This document shows, in pieces, positions 10,284-17,536 of a DNA stretch of 43,880 nucleotides (position 1 is the first letter of the stretch; each line of letters opens with the position of its first letter). Under the pieces are notes generated by a model, which saw only the letters and a program-made list of their open reading frames with translations, did not search any database and was not told where the DNA came from. The position numbers and the translations under genes are program-made. The stretch is from Corynebacterium glucuronolyticum (GTDB lineage Bacteria; Actinomycetota; Actinomycetes; Mycobacteriales; Mycobacteriaceae). The stretch lies in the NCBI GenBank assembly GCA_022772305.1, contig JALFAQ010000034.1, positions 1 to 43,880 of the forward strand, in the 5' to 3' direction.

Positions 10284-11171
10284 ATGGCTATGGACGATAA
10301 TGTGTTTGGCGATACGCCGATTGCCGATGCCGCCAGGAGAGCTGCGCAAATCCGCAGCTCGAACACGGATCAGCTCCCCGCGCCGGAGGAGACGCGGATC
10401 ATCGCTGTTGCCAACCAAAAGGGCGGCGTGGGCAAAACCACAACTGCCGTCAACCTCGCGGCTGGGCTGGCGCTGGCGGGGCTGAAAGTCCTCGTTATCG
10501 ACCTGGATCCGCAGGGCAACGCGTCCACCGCTCTCGGTGTCGAGCACTATTCGGGGACGACATCCAGTTACGAGATGCTTATTGGGACGTGCGAGCCGTC
10601 GGAGGCCATCTACCCAGCATCGTTTACGTCAAACCTGTTTTGCATACCGGCGACCCTCGACCTGGCCGGCGCTGAGATCGAACTCGTGTCTATCGTCCGA
10701 CGCGAATATCGGCTGGCAGATGCGATCAAGAAGATCACCGGGTATGACTACATTTTTATCGACTGCCCGCCATCGCTGGGGCTTTTGACAATTAACGCGA
10801 TGACCGCCGCGACCGAGGTGCTGCTGCCCATCCAGTGCGAATACTACGCGCTTGAGGGTGTGGGGCAGCTGCTCAACAACATTACTATGATCCGCGAAAA
10901 CCTCAACTATAAGCTGCACATCTCCGCGATTGTGCTCACCATGTTCGACGGGCGCACGAAGCTTTCCGCGCAGGTCGAACACGAGGTGCGGGAACACTTC
11001 GGGCCGCTCGTGCTCGGGCACACCATTCCGCGATCCGTCAAGGTCAGTGAGGCGCCCGGCTACGCCCAGACCGTCCTCGAATACGACCCCGGCTCCCCCG
11101 GCGCCGGCGCCTATATGGATGCTGCTGCTGAAATCGCCCTGCGTGGGCCAATGGAAGGATACGAGGGGTAA
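10284..11171 (+). CDS. parA: Chromosome partitioning ATPase ParA (Soj)
   Basis: 295-residue Walker-type ATPase that moves ParB-parS complexes (origins) to the cell poles; in corynebacteria it works with the polar scaffold DivIVA. A 35-residue N-terminal extension precedes the core. The deviant Walker A box is [19 protein letters not shown] (about residues 43-61). [14 protein letters not shown] holds the A' motif, and [12 protein letters not shown] is the Walker B. The C-terminal part ([34 protein letters not shown]) is standard for chromosomal ParA. The start abuts the rsmG stop and the end overlaps the parB ATG by one base (TAATG). Confidence 0.96.
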   Translation: MAMDDNVFGDTPIADAARRAAQIRSSNTDQLPAPEETRIIAVANQKGGVGKTTTAVNLAAGLALAGLKVLVIDLDPQGNASTALGVEHYSGTTSSYEMLIGTCEPSEAIYPASFTSNLFCIPATLDLAGAEIELVSIVRREYRLADAIKKITGYDYIFIDCPPSLGLLTINAMTAATEVLLPIQCEYYALEGVGQLLNNITMIRENLNYKLHISAIVLTMFDGRTKLSAQVEHEVREHFGPLVLGHTIPRSVKVSEAPGYAQTVLEYDPGSPGAGAYMDAAAEIALRGPMEGYEG

Positions 11172-12238
11172 TGGCTGAGAATAAGAAGAAGGCTTCTAGC
11201 AAGGCCTCCGCGTCGAAGCGGGGTGGGCTCGGGCGCGGGCTCGCGGCGCTGATTCCTGAACGTCCGCAAGAAAACCCGCACCTTGGGGAGTCTGCTGCGG
11301 ACATTTTGCTGGGGTCTGGGTCTGCTGGTTCTGCCGGGAAGCCGGCGCGGGGATTCGCCGACGGCATGGCGCGGGCGAAGGCTGCGCAGGAGAAGCGGGC
11401 TGCTGCTTCGGTGGATAGTTCTTCGGCGGAAGCGATGGGGGCGAGCTACCGAGAGATCGACGTGCGGGATATTATCCCCAACGCACAGCAACCGCGACAG
11501 GACTTCGATGCCGATTCGCTGGCTGAGCTGGCACATTCCATCAAGGAATTCGGACTTTTGCAGCCGATTGTGGTTCGGCCTGTGGACAAGCCTGATGCCC
11601 ACTTTGAGATCATCATGGGTGAGCGGCGCTGGCGGGCGACGCGGAAGGCCGGGCTGAAGACGATCCCGGCGATCGTGCGGGAGACCGAGGATGGCTCCAT
11701 GCTGCGCGACGCGCTGCTGGAAAACATTCACCGCGTGGAGCTCAACCCGCTCGAAGAAGCGGCCGCCTACCAGCAGTTACTCGAGGAATTCGATGTGACG
11801 CAGGCGGAGCTCGCCGAGAAACTGGGGCGGTCGCGGCCCGTCATCACCAACACCATTCGGCTGCTGCAACTGCCGGTGCCTGTGCAGCGGAAGGTCGCTG
11901 CTCGGGTCATTAGTTCCGGGCATGCGCGGGCGATTTTGGGGCTGAAGGATCGGTCCCAGGCGGAGGCGTTGGCGACCCGCGTCGTGGCCGAGGGGCTGTC
12001 CGTGCGCGCCACCGAGGAGGCCGTGACGCTGCTGAATAACGGCGGTAAGCAGCCGGAAAAGAAGAAGCGGGAACCCGTGCCGCTGCCGGCGTACGCAGAG
12101 CAGGCCGCGCACCGGCTGTCTGACGGGCTGGACACGCGCGTGACGGTGAATGTGGGCAAGAAGAAGGGGAAGATCGTCGTCGAGTTTTCCGGCCAGGACG
12201 ACTTCGAACGCATCATTTCGCTTTTGGAAGGACACTAG
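11171..12238 (+). CDS. parB: Chromosome partitioning protein ParB
   Basis: 355-residue CTP-dependent DNA clamp that loads at parS sites and spreads along DNA. N-terminal signature [17 protein letters not shown] (ParA interaction region) is followed by a low-complexity linker. The CTPase/ParB N-domain has the motif IVRPVD...[17 protein letters not shown] (about residues 138-160), then [14 protein letters not shown]. The HTH is at about residues 200-245 ([26 protein letters not shown]). The C-terminal dimerisation region ends the protein. Its likely targets in this window are the parS cores at 30495-30508 and 31647-31660. Confidence 0.96.
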   Translation: MAENKKKASSKASASKRGGLGRGLAALIPERPQENPHLGESAADILLGSGSAGSAGKPARGFADGMARAKAAQEKRAAASVDSSSAEAMGASYREIDVRDIIPNAQQPRQDFDADSLAELAHSIKEFGLLQPIVVRPVDKPDAHFEIIMGERRWRATRKAGLKTIPAIVRETEDGSMLRDALLENIHRVELNPLEEAAAYQQLLEEFDVTQAELAEKLGRSRPVITNTIRLLQLPVPVQRKVAARVISSGHARAILGLKDRSQAEALATRVVAEGLSVRATEEAVTLLNNGGKQPEKKKREPVPLPAYAEQAAHRLSDGLDTRVTVNVGKKKGKIVVEFSGQDDFERIISLLEGH

Positions 12239-12243
12239 AATCT

Positions 12244-12801
12244 ATGCGACTGGCGCCCATCGACCCGGAGAACTTTCACAGCCTCCCCGTCTATGCGCGC
12301 CTGTCGACGTATTGGGAGCTCGCGCCCGATGTTTCTGAGCTGACATCGGGGCAACGGGAATTTGAAAAGGAAGCGTGGGTGGCTACGGCCGGGAATTGCG
12401 GCTTTACCTTCGGGCCGTCTGCCATCTTCTACTGTCATCCCTCACTAGCGCCCGGGGCAGCACGGCTCAATGCCGGGCCGGTGTCCGCCGATGCACAGCT
12501 CGCCACGAGTATGTTTATCGACCCCGGGTTCACCGAGATCGGGATTGAACCCGTGCTCATCGACTCCGTCATCATGGAGGTCACGCTCGGTGGCTCCCCT
12601 GCTCTCGAGGCATTTGGCACGCGGTCGGTGCCGACGGAAGTGCAGTCTGCCGCCGGGTTTTTCACCGGTTCATTTTTGGAATCCTCGGGGTTCACGCTGC
12701 TCAGGCATGGTACAGATGCCGATCTGTACCGGATGGAACTGCCGCCGCGGGACCGCGTGCTGTCTATTGGGGCGCTCGCGGATATGGTGGCTGCAATTTA
12801 G
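12244..12801 (+). CDS. Conserved hypothetical protein next to parB (Rv3916c-like)
   Basis: 185-residue protein in the position of M. tuberculosis Rv3916c, a conserved gene of unknown function that follows parB in Corynebacteriales. It begins MRLAPIDPENFHSLPVYARL and contains WELAPDVSELTSGQREFEKEAW, a pattern typical of this family. I see no signal peptide or membrane segment, and no catalytic motif I can name; some relatives are annotated as acetyltransferase-like. A GGAAGGA ribosome site overlaps the end of parB, and the 5-base gap suggests cotranscription with parAB. Function unknown. Confidence 0.85.
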   Translation: MRLAPIDPENFHSLPVYARLSTYWELAPDVSELTSGQREFEKEAWVATAGNCGFTFGPSAIFYCHPSLAPGAARLNAGPVSADAQLATSMFIDPGFTEIGIEPVLIDSVIMEVTLGGSPALEAFGTRSVPTEVQSAAGFFTGSFLESSGFTLLRHGTDADLYRMELPPRDRVLSIGALADMVAAI

Positions 12802-12915
12802 GCTACTGCGGGGTGCGAGAAAAAGGTACCGTAATTGTGGGTAGTAGGTGTGACCACCTAGGAAAGTATGAGGCCGCTGGTATGCGTTGTGGCTTATTGC
12901 GCGGCTGCGCAATAA
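12801..12915. repeat. Dispersed intergenic repeat, copy 2 (downstream of parB operon)
   Basis: Compact copy of the element seen at 9249-9546. Block A is 12801-12828, block B 12841-12873 and block C 12881-12915. The hairpin has the same two 9-bp arms (TTATTGCGC and GCGCAATAA, 12894-12915), but the loop is GGCT instead of AACT: the arms are conserved and the loop is not. The element begins within the last codons of the preceding gene (TTAGG at the stop). The rest of the gap to cwlM (12916-13087) shows only a weak open frame discussed under rejected items. Confidence 0.8.
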
Positions 12916-13087
12916 GGGTGGTGGGGGTATCCGGGGCTAACGGCGTGGCCAGCGGGAATGTGGCCGGGATTTTCACCGTGCTCGAGGCGCGGTGGCCGCT
13001 GCGGAGGAAGCAGACGGAAATGGAGATCCTCAAGCACCCGTGGCGGTATGTGGTGACCGCGCTGGGTAGGCTCCTGTGGATGCTGGT

Positions 13088-14266
13088 CTAGCGGATGCCT
13101 TCTTGCTCGAGGAGTTTGGTGAAGGTGAAGGTGCCGGTGGGCTGGTCGTCGTTGTCGAGAAGGTAGAGGCGCTTGACGGCGACGACGATGGCCTCGGCAA
13201 TCTTGTTGCGCTGGACCGGATCGGTCAGGATCTGCATGTCCGTCGGGTTGGTGACATAGCCCGCCATGACCTGCACCGTCGGCATCTTGGTGAGGCGGAG
13301 GAGTTCCCACGTGCGGGCGTGGTTGCGGCAATTGCCGAGGTCCGTGCGGGCGACGATCTCGCGCTGAATATAGCCGGAGAGCATCTCCCCCGTCATGGAG
13401 CTGGCGCCATGGGTGGAGCCGAAGTAGAAGGTGGCGCAGCCGTGGGCCTTCTCGTTGTGGTAGCGGTCGAGGCGGAGGGAGATCATGACGTCGGCGTTGA
13501 AAGCGTTGGCGACATCGGCGCGGCCGGTTTCCGAGGGGTCGTCGACACGCGGGCGGGAGAGAATGGTCTCCATACCAGCGGAAATCATGCGGCCCTCGAT
13601 GCGGGTGGCGAGATCCCAGAGGATCTCCTCCTCCGTGATCTGGCCGAACTTGCCCTCGGTGGACAGGCCCTTGTTGTCGCCGCCGAGACCGGGGTCAATG
13701 ACGACGCGCTTACCGGACAGCAGCGGGCCCGCGTTGCGGACGAGCTCGCGCTCGCGGATGGCCAGCGGGTTGCCGCCGGTGATGTGGTGGCCGAGGAGGC
13801 CGAGGGCGCGGACCGTTTCCGGGCCACAGATGCCGTCCTCGGTGAGCCCCGAGTTGAGCTGGTAGGACTTTACTGCTTCGTAGGTGGAATCGTCGTAGTG
13901 GCCATCCACCTTGTCGGTGTAAAAGCCTAGCTCCTGGAGTTGGGTTTGGAGTTGGACAACGTCATCGCCGACCATCTCGCGGCCGGGGATGAAGTTGAGG
14001 ACGCGCGTGCCGAGGGTATAGGAGGCCTCGCGGAGGGCGCGCAGCGTGGACTCGTCGATCATGCCGGTGGCGAGGATGCCACGAGACTGCTGGAATGCAC
14101 GCAGGAGCTCGGAGAGCTCCTCGTCGAAAAGCGTCTCCTCGACGCGGAAGTCGTCAGCCAAGGGTGCCGAGAAGGCGTCGTTACGCCCAAGACGTGCAAG
14201 AGTTGCACGAACCTCAGCCACCCGGGGGCTCCGATCCCCGACGGAAAGCTTTTTAAGCACCACCAC
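13088..14266 (-). CDS. cwlM: CwlM-type amidase-like regulator of peptidoglycan synthesis
   Basis: 392-residue protein with two N-terminal peptidoglycan-binding repeats (about residues 8-85 and 97-165, with YDDSTYEAVKSYQLNSGLTEDGICG) and a C-terminal Amidase_3-like domain (about 183-375). The zinc and catalytic residues of real amidases are lost: the DPGHGG motif reads DPGLGG, the SIHAN motif reads SLRLD, and the C-terminal EtGF-type glutamate is replaced in VQVMAGYVTN. Mycobacterial CwlM is likewise inactive and acts in the cytoplasm by activating MurA when phosphorylated by PknB. The Thr-rich C-terminus (PTGTFTFTKLLEQEG) resembles the phosphorylated tail. No signal peptide is visible. Downstream of trxB-trxA in one direction. 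Confidence 0.92.
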   Translation of the reverse strand: MVVLKKLSVGDRSPRVAEVRATLARLGRNDAFSAPLADDFRVEETLFDEELSELLRAFQQSRGILATGMIDESTLRALREASYTLGTRVLNFIPGREMVGDDVVQLQTQLQELGFYTDKVDGHYDDSTYEAVKSYQLNSGLTEDGICGPETVRALGLLGHHITGGNPLAIRERELVRNAGPLLSGKRVVIDPGLGGDNKGLSTEGKFGQITEEEILWDLATRIEGRMISAGMETILSRPRVDDPSETGRADVANAFNADVMISLRLDRYHNEKAHGCATFYFGSTHGASSMTGEMLSGYIQREIVARTDLGNCRNHARTWELLRLTKMPTVQVMAGYVTNPTDMQILTDPVQRNKIAEAIVVAVKRLYLLDNDDQPTGTFTFTKLLEQEGIR

Positions 14267-14297
14267 GTCCCTTCTCTAACAAAGTCACCCCACCATC

Positions 14298-14609
14298 TTA
14301 GTAGCTTTCCAAGAGGGCGAGAATTTGCTGCGCGGGGCGCACGCCCGAAAACTCCTCGACCTTCTTGCCACCGGCGAAAATCATCACCGTCGGAACAGCC
14401 ATAATCTGGTGCTGAGCTGCGAGAGCGCGCTCCTCATCGACGTTGACACTGGCGACGATCGCGGTGTCCCCGACCTCCTCGGCGATGTCCTCGAGGATCG
14501 GGGTGAGCTTCTTGCAGGGGCCGCACCAACTTGCCCAGAAATCCACCAGGACAGGGACATCGGAGTTCAGCGTGACCTCGTCGAAGTTATTCTCCGTTAA
14601 CTGCTTCAT
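14298..14609 (-). CDS. trxA: Thioredoxin
   Basis: 103-residue thioredoxin reducing protein disulfides in the cytoplasm. Active site WASWCGPCKKLTP at about residues 25-37, cis-proline region AVPTVMIFAGG, and normal length. It starts 9 bases after the trxB stop codon, so TrxB and its substrate are cotranscribed. The mycobacterial counterpart is called trxC; the symbol trxA is used here for the generic function. Confidence 0.96.
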   Translation of the reverse strand: MKQLTENNFDEVTLNSDVPVLVDFWASWCGPCKKLTPILEDIAEEVGDTAIVASVNVDEERALAAQHQIMAVPTVMIFAGGKKVEEFSGVRPAQQILALLESY

Positions 14610-14618
14610 GGCACCAGC

Positions 14619-15626
14619 CTACTGGAGAGCCTGGAGGTAGTGCTCGGCGTCGAGGGCGGCGCGGCAGCCGGAACCGGCGGCGGTGACCGCTTGCTGGTAG
14701 TGGGAATCGACGAGGTCGCCGGCGGCGAAGACGCCCTCGATGGAGGTCTTCGTGGAGGGCTCGTCGACGGTGATGTAGCCCTTGGCGTCGGTTGCGACCT
14801 GGCCGTTAAGGAAACCGGAATTGGGCTGGTGGCCGATGGCGAGGAACACCGCGTCCATGGGGATGGTTTTCTCTTCGCCGTTGACAGTGAGTTTGAGGGC
14901 TTCGACCTTGTCCTCGCCAAGGACCTCGGTGACCTGGGCATTCGTGATGAACTCGATCTTGTCATTGGCGCGGGCGCGCTCCAGCATGATGGCCGAGGCG
15001 CGGAACTCGTCGCGGCGGTGGATGACCGTCACGGAGCTGCCGAAACGGGTGAGGAAGGTGGCCTCCTCCATTGCCGAATCGCCACCGCCGACGACGGCGA
15101 TCTGCTTGTCCTTGAAGAAGAAACCGTCGCAGGTGGCGCAGGCGGAGACGCCGTGGCCCTTGAGGCGCTCCTCCCCCTCGATGCCGAGGTAGCGGGGGGC
15201 GGCACCCGTGGCGAGGATGATGGTTTTTGCCAGGTAGACCTCGTTGCCGACGTGGACGCGCTTGGGGTTTGCGGTGAGCTCGACGCTGTCAACGTACTCC
15301 ATGCGGAGGTCGGCGCCGAAGCGTTCTGCCTGGTCACGCAACTGTTCCATGAGCTCCGGGCCGTCGATGCCCTGCGGGAAGCCGGGGAAGTTTTCCACCT
15401 CCGTCGTCGTGGCGAGGAGGCCACCGGCCTCGATGCCCTCGAAGACGAGAGGTTTCAGCTCCGCGCGGGCGGTGTAGACCGCGGCCGTGTAGCCGGCGGG
15501 GCCCGAGCCGATAATGATGACATTGTGGACATCCTCGTGCACCGTCTCCCCCTGGGAGTCGCTGGCGGAGACGAGGTTGACGCCGTTCATTCCCGGGATG
15601 TTAAGCGAAAAATTGTTGTCGGCCAC
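14619..15626 (-). CDS. trxB: Thioredoxin reductase (NADPH)
   Basis: 335-residue flavoprotein reducing thioredoxin with NADPH. The chosen start is the GTG at 15624-15626 ([15 protein letters not shown]), preceded by AAAAGGAG; an upstream in-frame ATG at 15677 would add 17 residues without a ribosome site. The FAD motif [19 protein letters not shown] lies near residue 35, the redox-active CATCDG near residue 170, the NADPH motif [15 protein letters not shown] follows, and the C-terminal FAD site is [20 protein letters not shown]. The N-terminus is about 30 residues longer than in E. coli TrxB. First gene of trxB-trxA-(cwlM). Confidence 0.95.
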   Translation of the reverse strand: MADNNFSLNIPGMNGVNLVSASDSQGETVHEDVHNVIIIGSGPAGYTAAVYTARAELKPLVFEGIEAGGLLATTTEVENFPGFPQGIDGPELMEQLRDQAERFGADLRMEYVDSVELTANPKRVHVGNEVYLAKTIILATGAAPRYLGIEGEERLKGHGVSACATCDGFFFKDKQIAVVGGGDSAMEEATFLTRFGSSVTVIHRRDEFRASAIMLERARANDKIEFITNAQVTEVLGEDKVEALKLTVNGEEKTIPMDAVFLAIGHQPNSGFLNGQVATDAKGYITVDEPSTKTSIEGVFAAGDLVDSHYQQAVTAAGSGCRAALDAEHYLQALQ

Positions 15627-15659
15627 GGTTGGGTGCACTCCTTTTGTCGGTTGGCTGTC

Positions 15660-15677
15660 TTGTACAACCTTGTACAA
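15660..15677. promoter_or_regulatory. Tandem TTGTACAA motifs upstream of trxB
   Basis: The palindromic octamer TTGTACAA occurs twice, at 15660-15667 and 15670-15677, one helical turn apart (10 bp), about 35 bases ahead of the trxB start and inside the probable promoter or leader. Two palindromes in helical phase look like an operator, but I cannot name the regulator. I saw no clear SigH- or SigM-type promoter here. Confidence 0.45.
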
Positions 15678-15835
15678 CTTCCAACAGTCTAATGGGTGGG
15701 TTTATTGCGCTGGCGTGTGGCAGGGGGAAAGGTTTAGTGGCGGAAGAAACCGGAAAAGCGCAGCGCAGGGCGTTATTATGGGATAGTAACCTGTGAATAA
15801 CTGAACATGAAAGGGGCAACGACGCTGACGACGCT

Positions 15836-16873
15836 GTGGAGACGAAGGGACCTCGCCAGCCGAAACAACCACCTCACAGGCACCCTAACCAGGCTGTGGC
15901 GCGCGGCATGCGATTTGTCGGCGAGGCGAGCTCCGGCAAGCGCACGACGCACCCCGGCCTCATTCCGGGCATTGGTGTTGAACGCACCAGAGTGAGCTAC
16001 CCCACCAATAAATGGGTGTTTGTCATCGCGCTGGCACCGACCGGGAATATCACCCTCGGCGAAGATGGCGAGGAACTCGACTACTCCCGCGCCTCGTGGA
16101 TCTCCATGTTGTTTGCTGCTGGGCTGGGCATCGGGCTCAGTTTCTACGGGCCGATGGAGCCGATGCAACACTTTATTTCCGCCCCGCCCGCCTCCGATGC
16201 GCCCAGTGGTGACCCGGCGAATGTGTTACCGGCGGTGTCACAGGCTCTCCTCCACCAGACGCTGTTTACCTGGGGAATTTACGCGCTTGTTGGCGGTGCC
16301 ATCGCCTATGCAAGCTACCGCCACGGGCGGCTGCCGCTTATTTCTGCCCTTTTTGAACCCGTCTTTCCGGATGGGCCGCACCACTTCCTGGGCAGGGTGG
16401 TGGACATTTTTGGCGTGCTCGTGACACTGTTTGGTACCGCCACTTCTCTGGGAATTGGCGCGCTGCAGATTCAGGCCGGCGCCGAGATTGTTACCGGCTT
16501 GTCCCTGGCGGGTAACCAGTTCCTCATTGGTTGCGTCAGCGTTTTGACCTGCGTGTTTATCCTGTCCGCGGTGTCCGGTGTGAAGAAGGGGCTGCGGATC
16601 CTGTCGAACATGAACATGTTCCTTGTTATCCTGCTCGGCGTGATGTGGTGCTGGGCCGTGGACCTGCGCAATGACCCGTACACGATCCACCGCCACTATG
16701 CCCGCGGTGCCATCGCCCAGGGCGTGCGACGCGGCATTGAGCAGCACGGTGACGACTTCATCTTCGGCGCCGAGGGGGTCGACCCCGAACACGGTGCCGG
16801 TGCGAAGACGCGCTACGAGTCCGAGGACCCGCAGCTATCCGAGTGGTATACGGAATACGAGGGGCCCCGCTGA
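15836..16873 (+). pseudogene. Internally deleted BCCT-family transporter relic
   Basis: The frame is open for 345 codons (GTG start at 15836), but a BCCT carrier (betaine/carnitine/choline type, usually 550-650 residues and 12 membrane segments) is only partly there. The N-terminal tail reaches SYPTNKWVFVIAL, the start of the first segment, and then jumps to APTGNITLGEDGEELDYSRA, missing the rest of segments 1-2. Segments 3 to about 7 follow (SMLFAAGLGIGLSFYGPMEP, VTLFGTATSLGIGALQIQAG, GLRILSNMNMFLVILLGV). It then jumps directly to the cytosolic C-terminal tail (AVDLRNDPYTIHRHYA, EQHGDDFIFGAEG), with segments 8-12, including the conserved tryptophan-rich substrate region, gone. Two in-frame deletions are inferred. 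Unlikely to transport; reading frame maintained. Convergent with sigM. Confidence 0.8.
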
Positions 16874-16883
16874 CGCGAGGCCG

Positions 16884-17429
16884 CTAGGCGGCTGCGGGTT
16901 GCGCGAGGAGGTCTTTGAGCAGGGCGCGGGCGCGGTGGCGGCGAGATTTTACGGTGCCGGGGGCGCAGCCGAGCTGGGAGGCGGCCTCGTCGACGGAGAA
17001 GCCGAGGATGTCGGTGATGAAGATGGCTTCGCGCTGGTCTTCGGGAAGGTGGGAGATGGCGTCGGCAATCCAGAGGAAGCCGGTGTGGCGGTCGACGTGG
17101 AGGTAGGACAAGGTGGCGGCGAAGGTGTGGCTATGGGTGTCCTCGTCCAGGAGCGGCAGCTCCCGGGCTGCCTGCGGGCGGTAGAAGTCGTAGGCGGCGT
17201 TGGCCACGAGGCGGTAGAGCCACGTGGACAGAGACGATTCGCGGCGGAAAGTGGCGATGCACTGGCTCGCCTTGAGGAGGGCTTCCTGGGTGATGTCCCA
17301 GGCGTCGACCTCGTTGTGGGCGAAGCGGCGCGCGGCGCGCAACAACTGTGGTAGATGGCGCTGCGCGAGCCGGGTGAAGGCGCGCGAATCACCAGACAAA
17401 TAGAGCGTGATGAGATCAAAATCCCCCAT
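16884..17429 (-). CDS. sigM: ECF-type RNA polymerase sigma factor SigM
   Basis: 181-residue ECF sigma factor. Region 2 shows RAFTRLAQRHLPQLLRAARR, DAWDITQEALLKASQ and the promoter-melting segment FRRESSLSTWLYRLVANAAYDF (about residues 62-83). Region 4 shows LPEDQREAIFITDILGFSVDEAASQLGCAPGTVKSRRHRARALL. GGGGAA 8 bases before the ATG is the ribosome site. The position between trxB and murJ matches sigM of Corynebacterium and Mycobacterium; in C. glutamicum SigM controls disulfide-stress genes including thioredoxin genes. Mycobacteria have an anti-sigma gene between sigM and trxB; here only the BCCT relic occupies that place, so control must be different or encoded elsewhere. Confidence 0.93.
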   Translation of the reverse strand: MGDFDLITLYLSGDSRAFTRLAQRHLPQLLRAARRFAHNEVDAWDITQEALLKASQCIATFRRESSLSTWLYRLVANAAYDFYRPQAARELPLLDEDTHSHTFAATLSYLHVDRHTGFLWIADAISHLPEDQREAIFITDILGFSVDEAASQLGCAPGTVKSRRHRARALLKDLLAQPAAA

Positions 17430-17481
17430 GATGTGTTCCCCGTATGTGTAGTTTGGTGGTTGTGGTGTACACCCCCAGTGT

Positions 17482-17509
17482 GGCCTAGCCCTCCCCCGCC
17501 GACTAGGCC
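17482..17509. other. Inverted repeat between murJ and sigM
   Basis: Seven-base arms GGCCTAG (17482-17488) and CTAGGCC (17503-17509) surround a 14-base C-rich spacer. It lies between the murJ stop codon and the sigM start, both on the minus strand. No T run follows, so it could be a weak or Rho-assisted terminator, or an operator for sigM. Confidence 0.35.
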
Positions 17510-17536
17510 GCGCGCGCCAAACACGTTGTGCGCAGG

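Noticed and set aside
12813..13091. 92-codon plus-strand frame between the Rv3916c-like gene and cwlM
   Set aside because: Its first third lies in the dispersed repeat and its end overlaps the cwlM stop. The end (EILKHPWRYVVTALGRLLWMLV) is somewhat protein-like, but there is no ribosome site and no similarity I recognise. It could be a relic.
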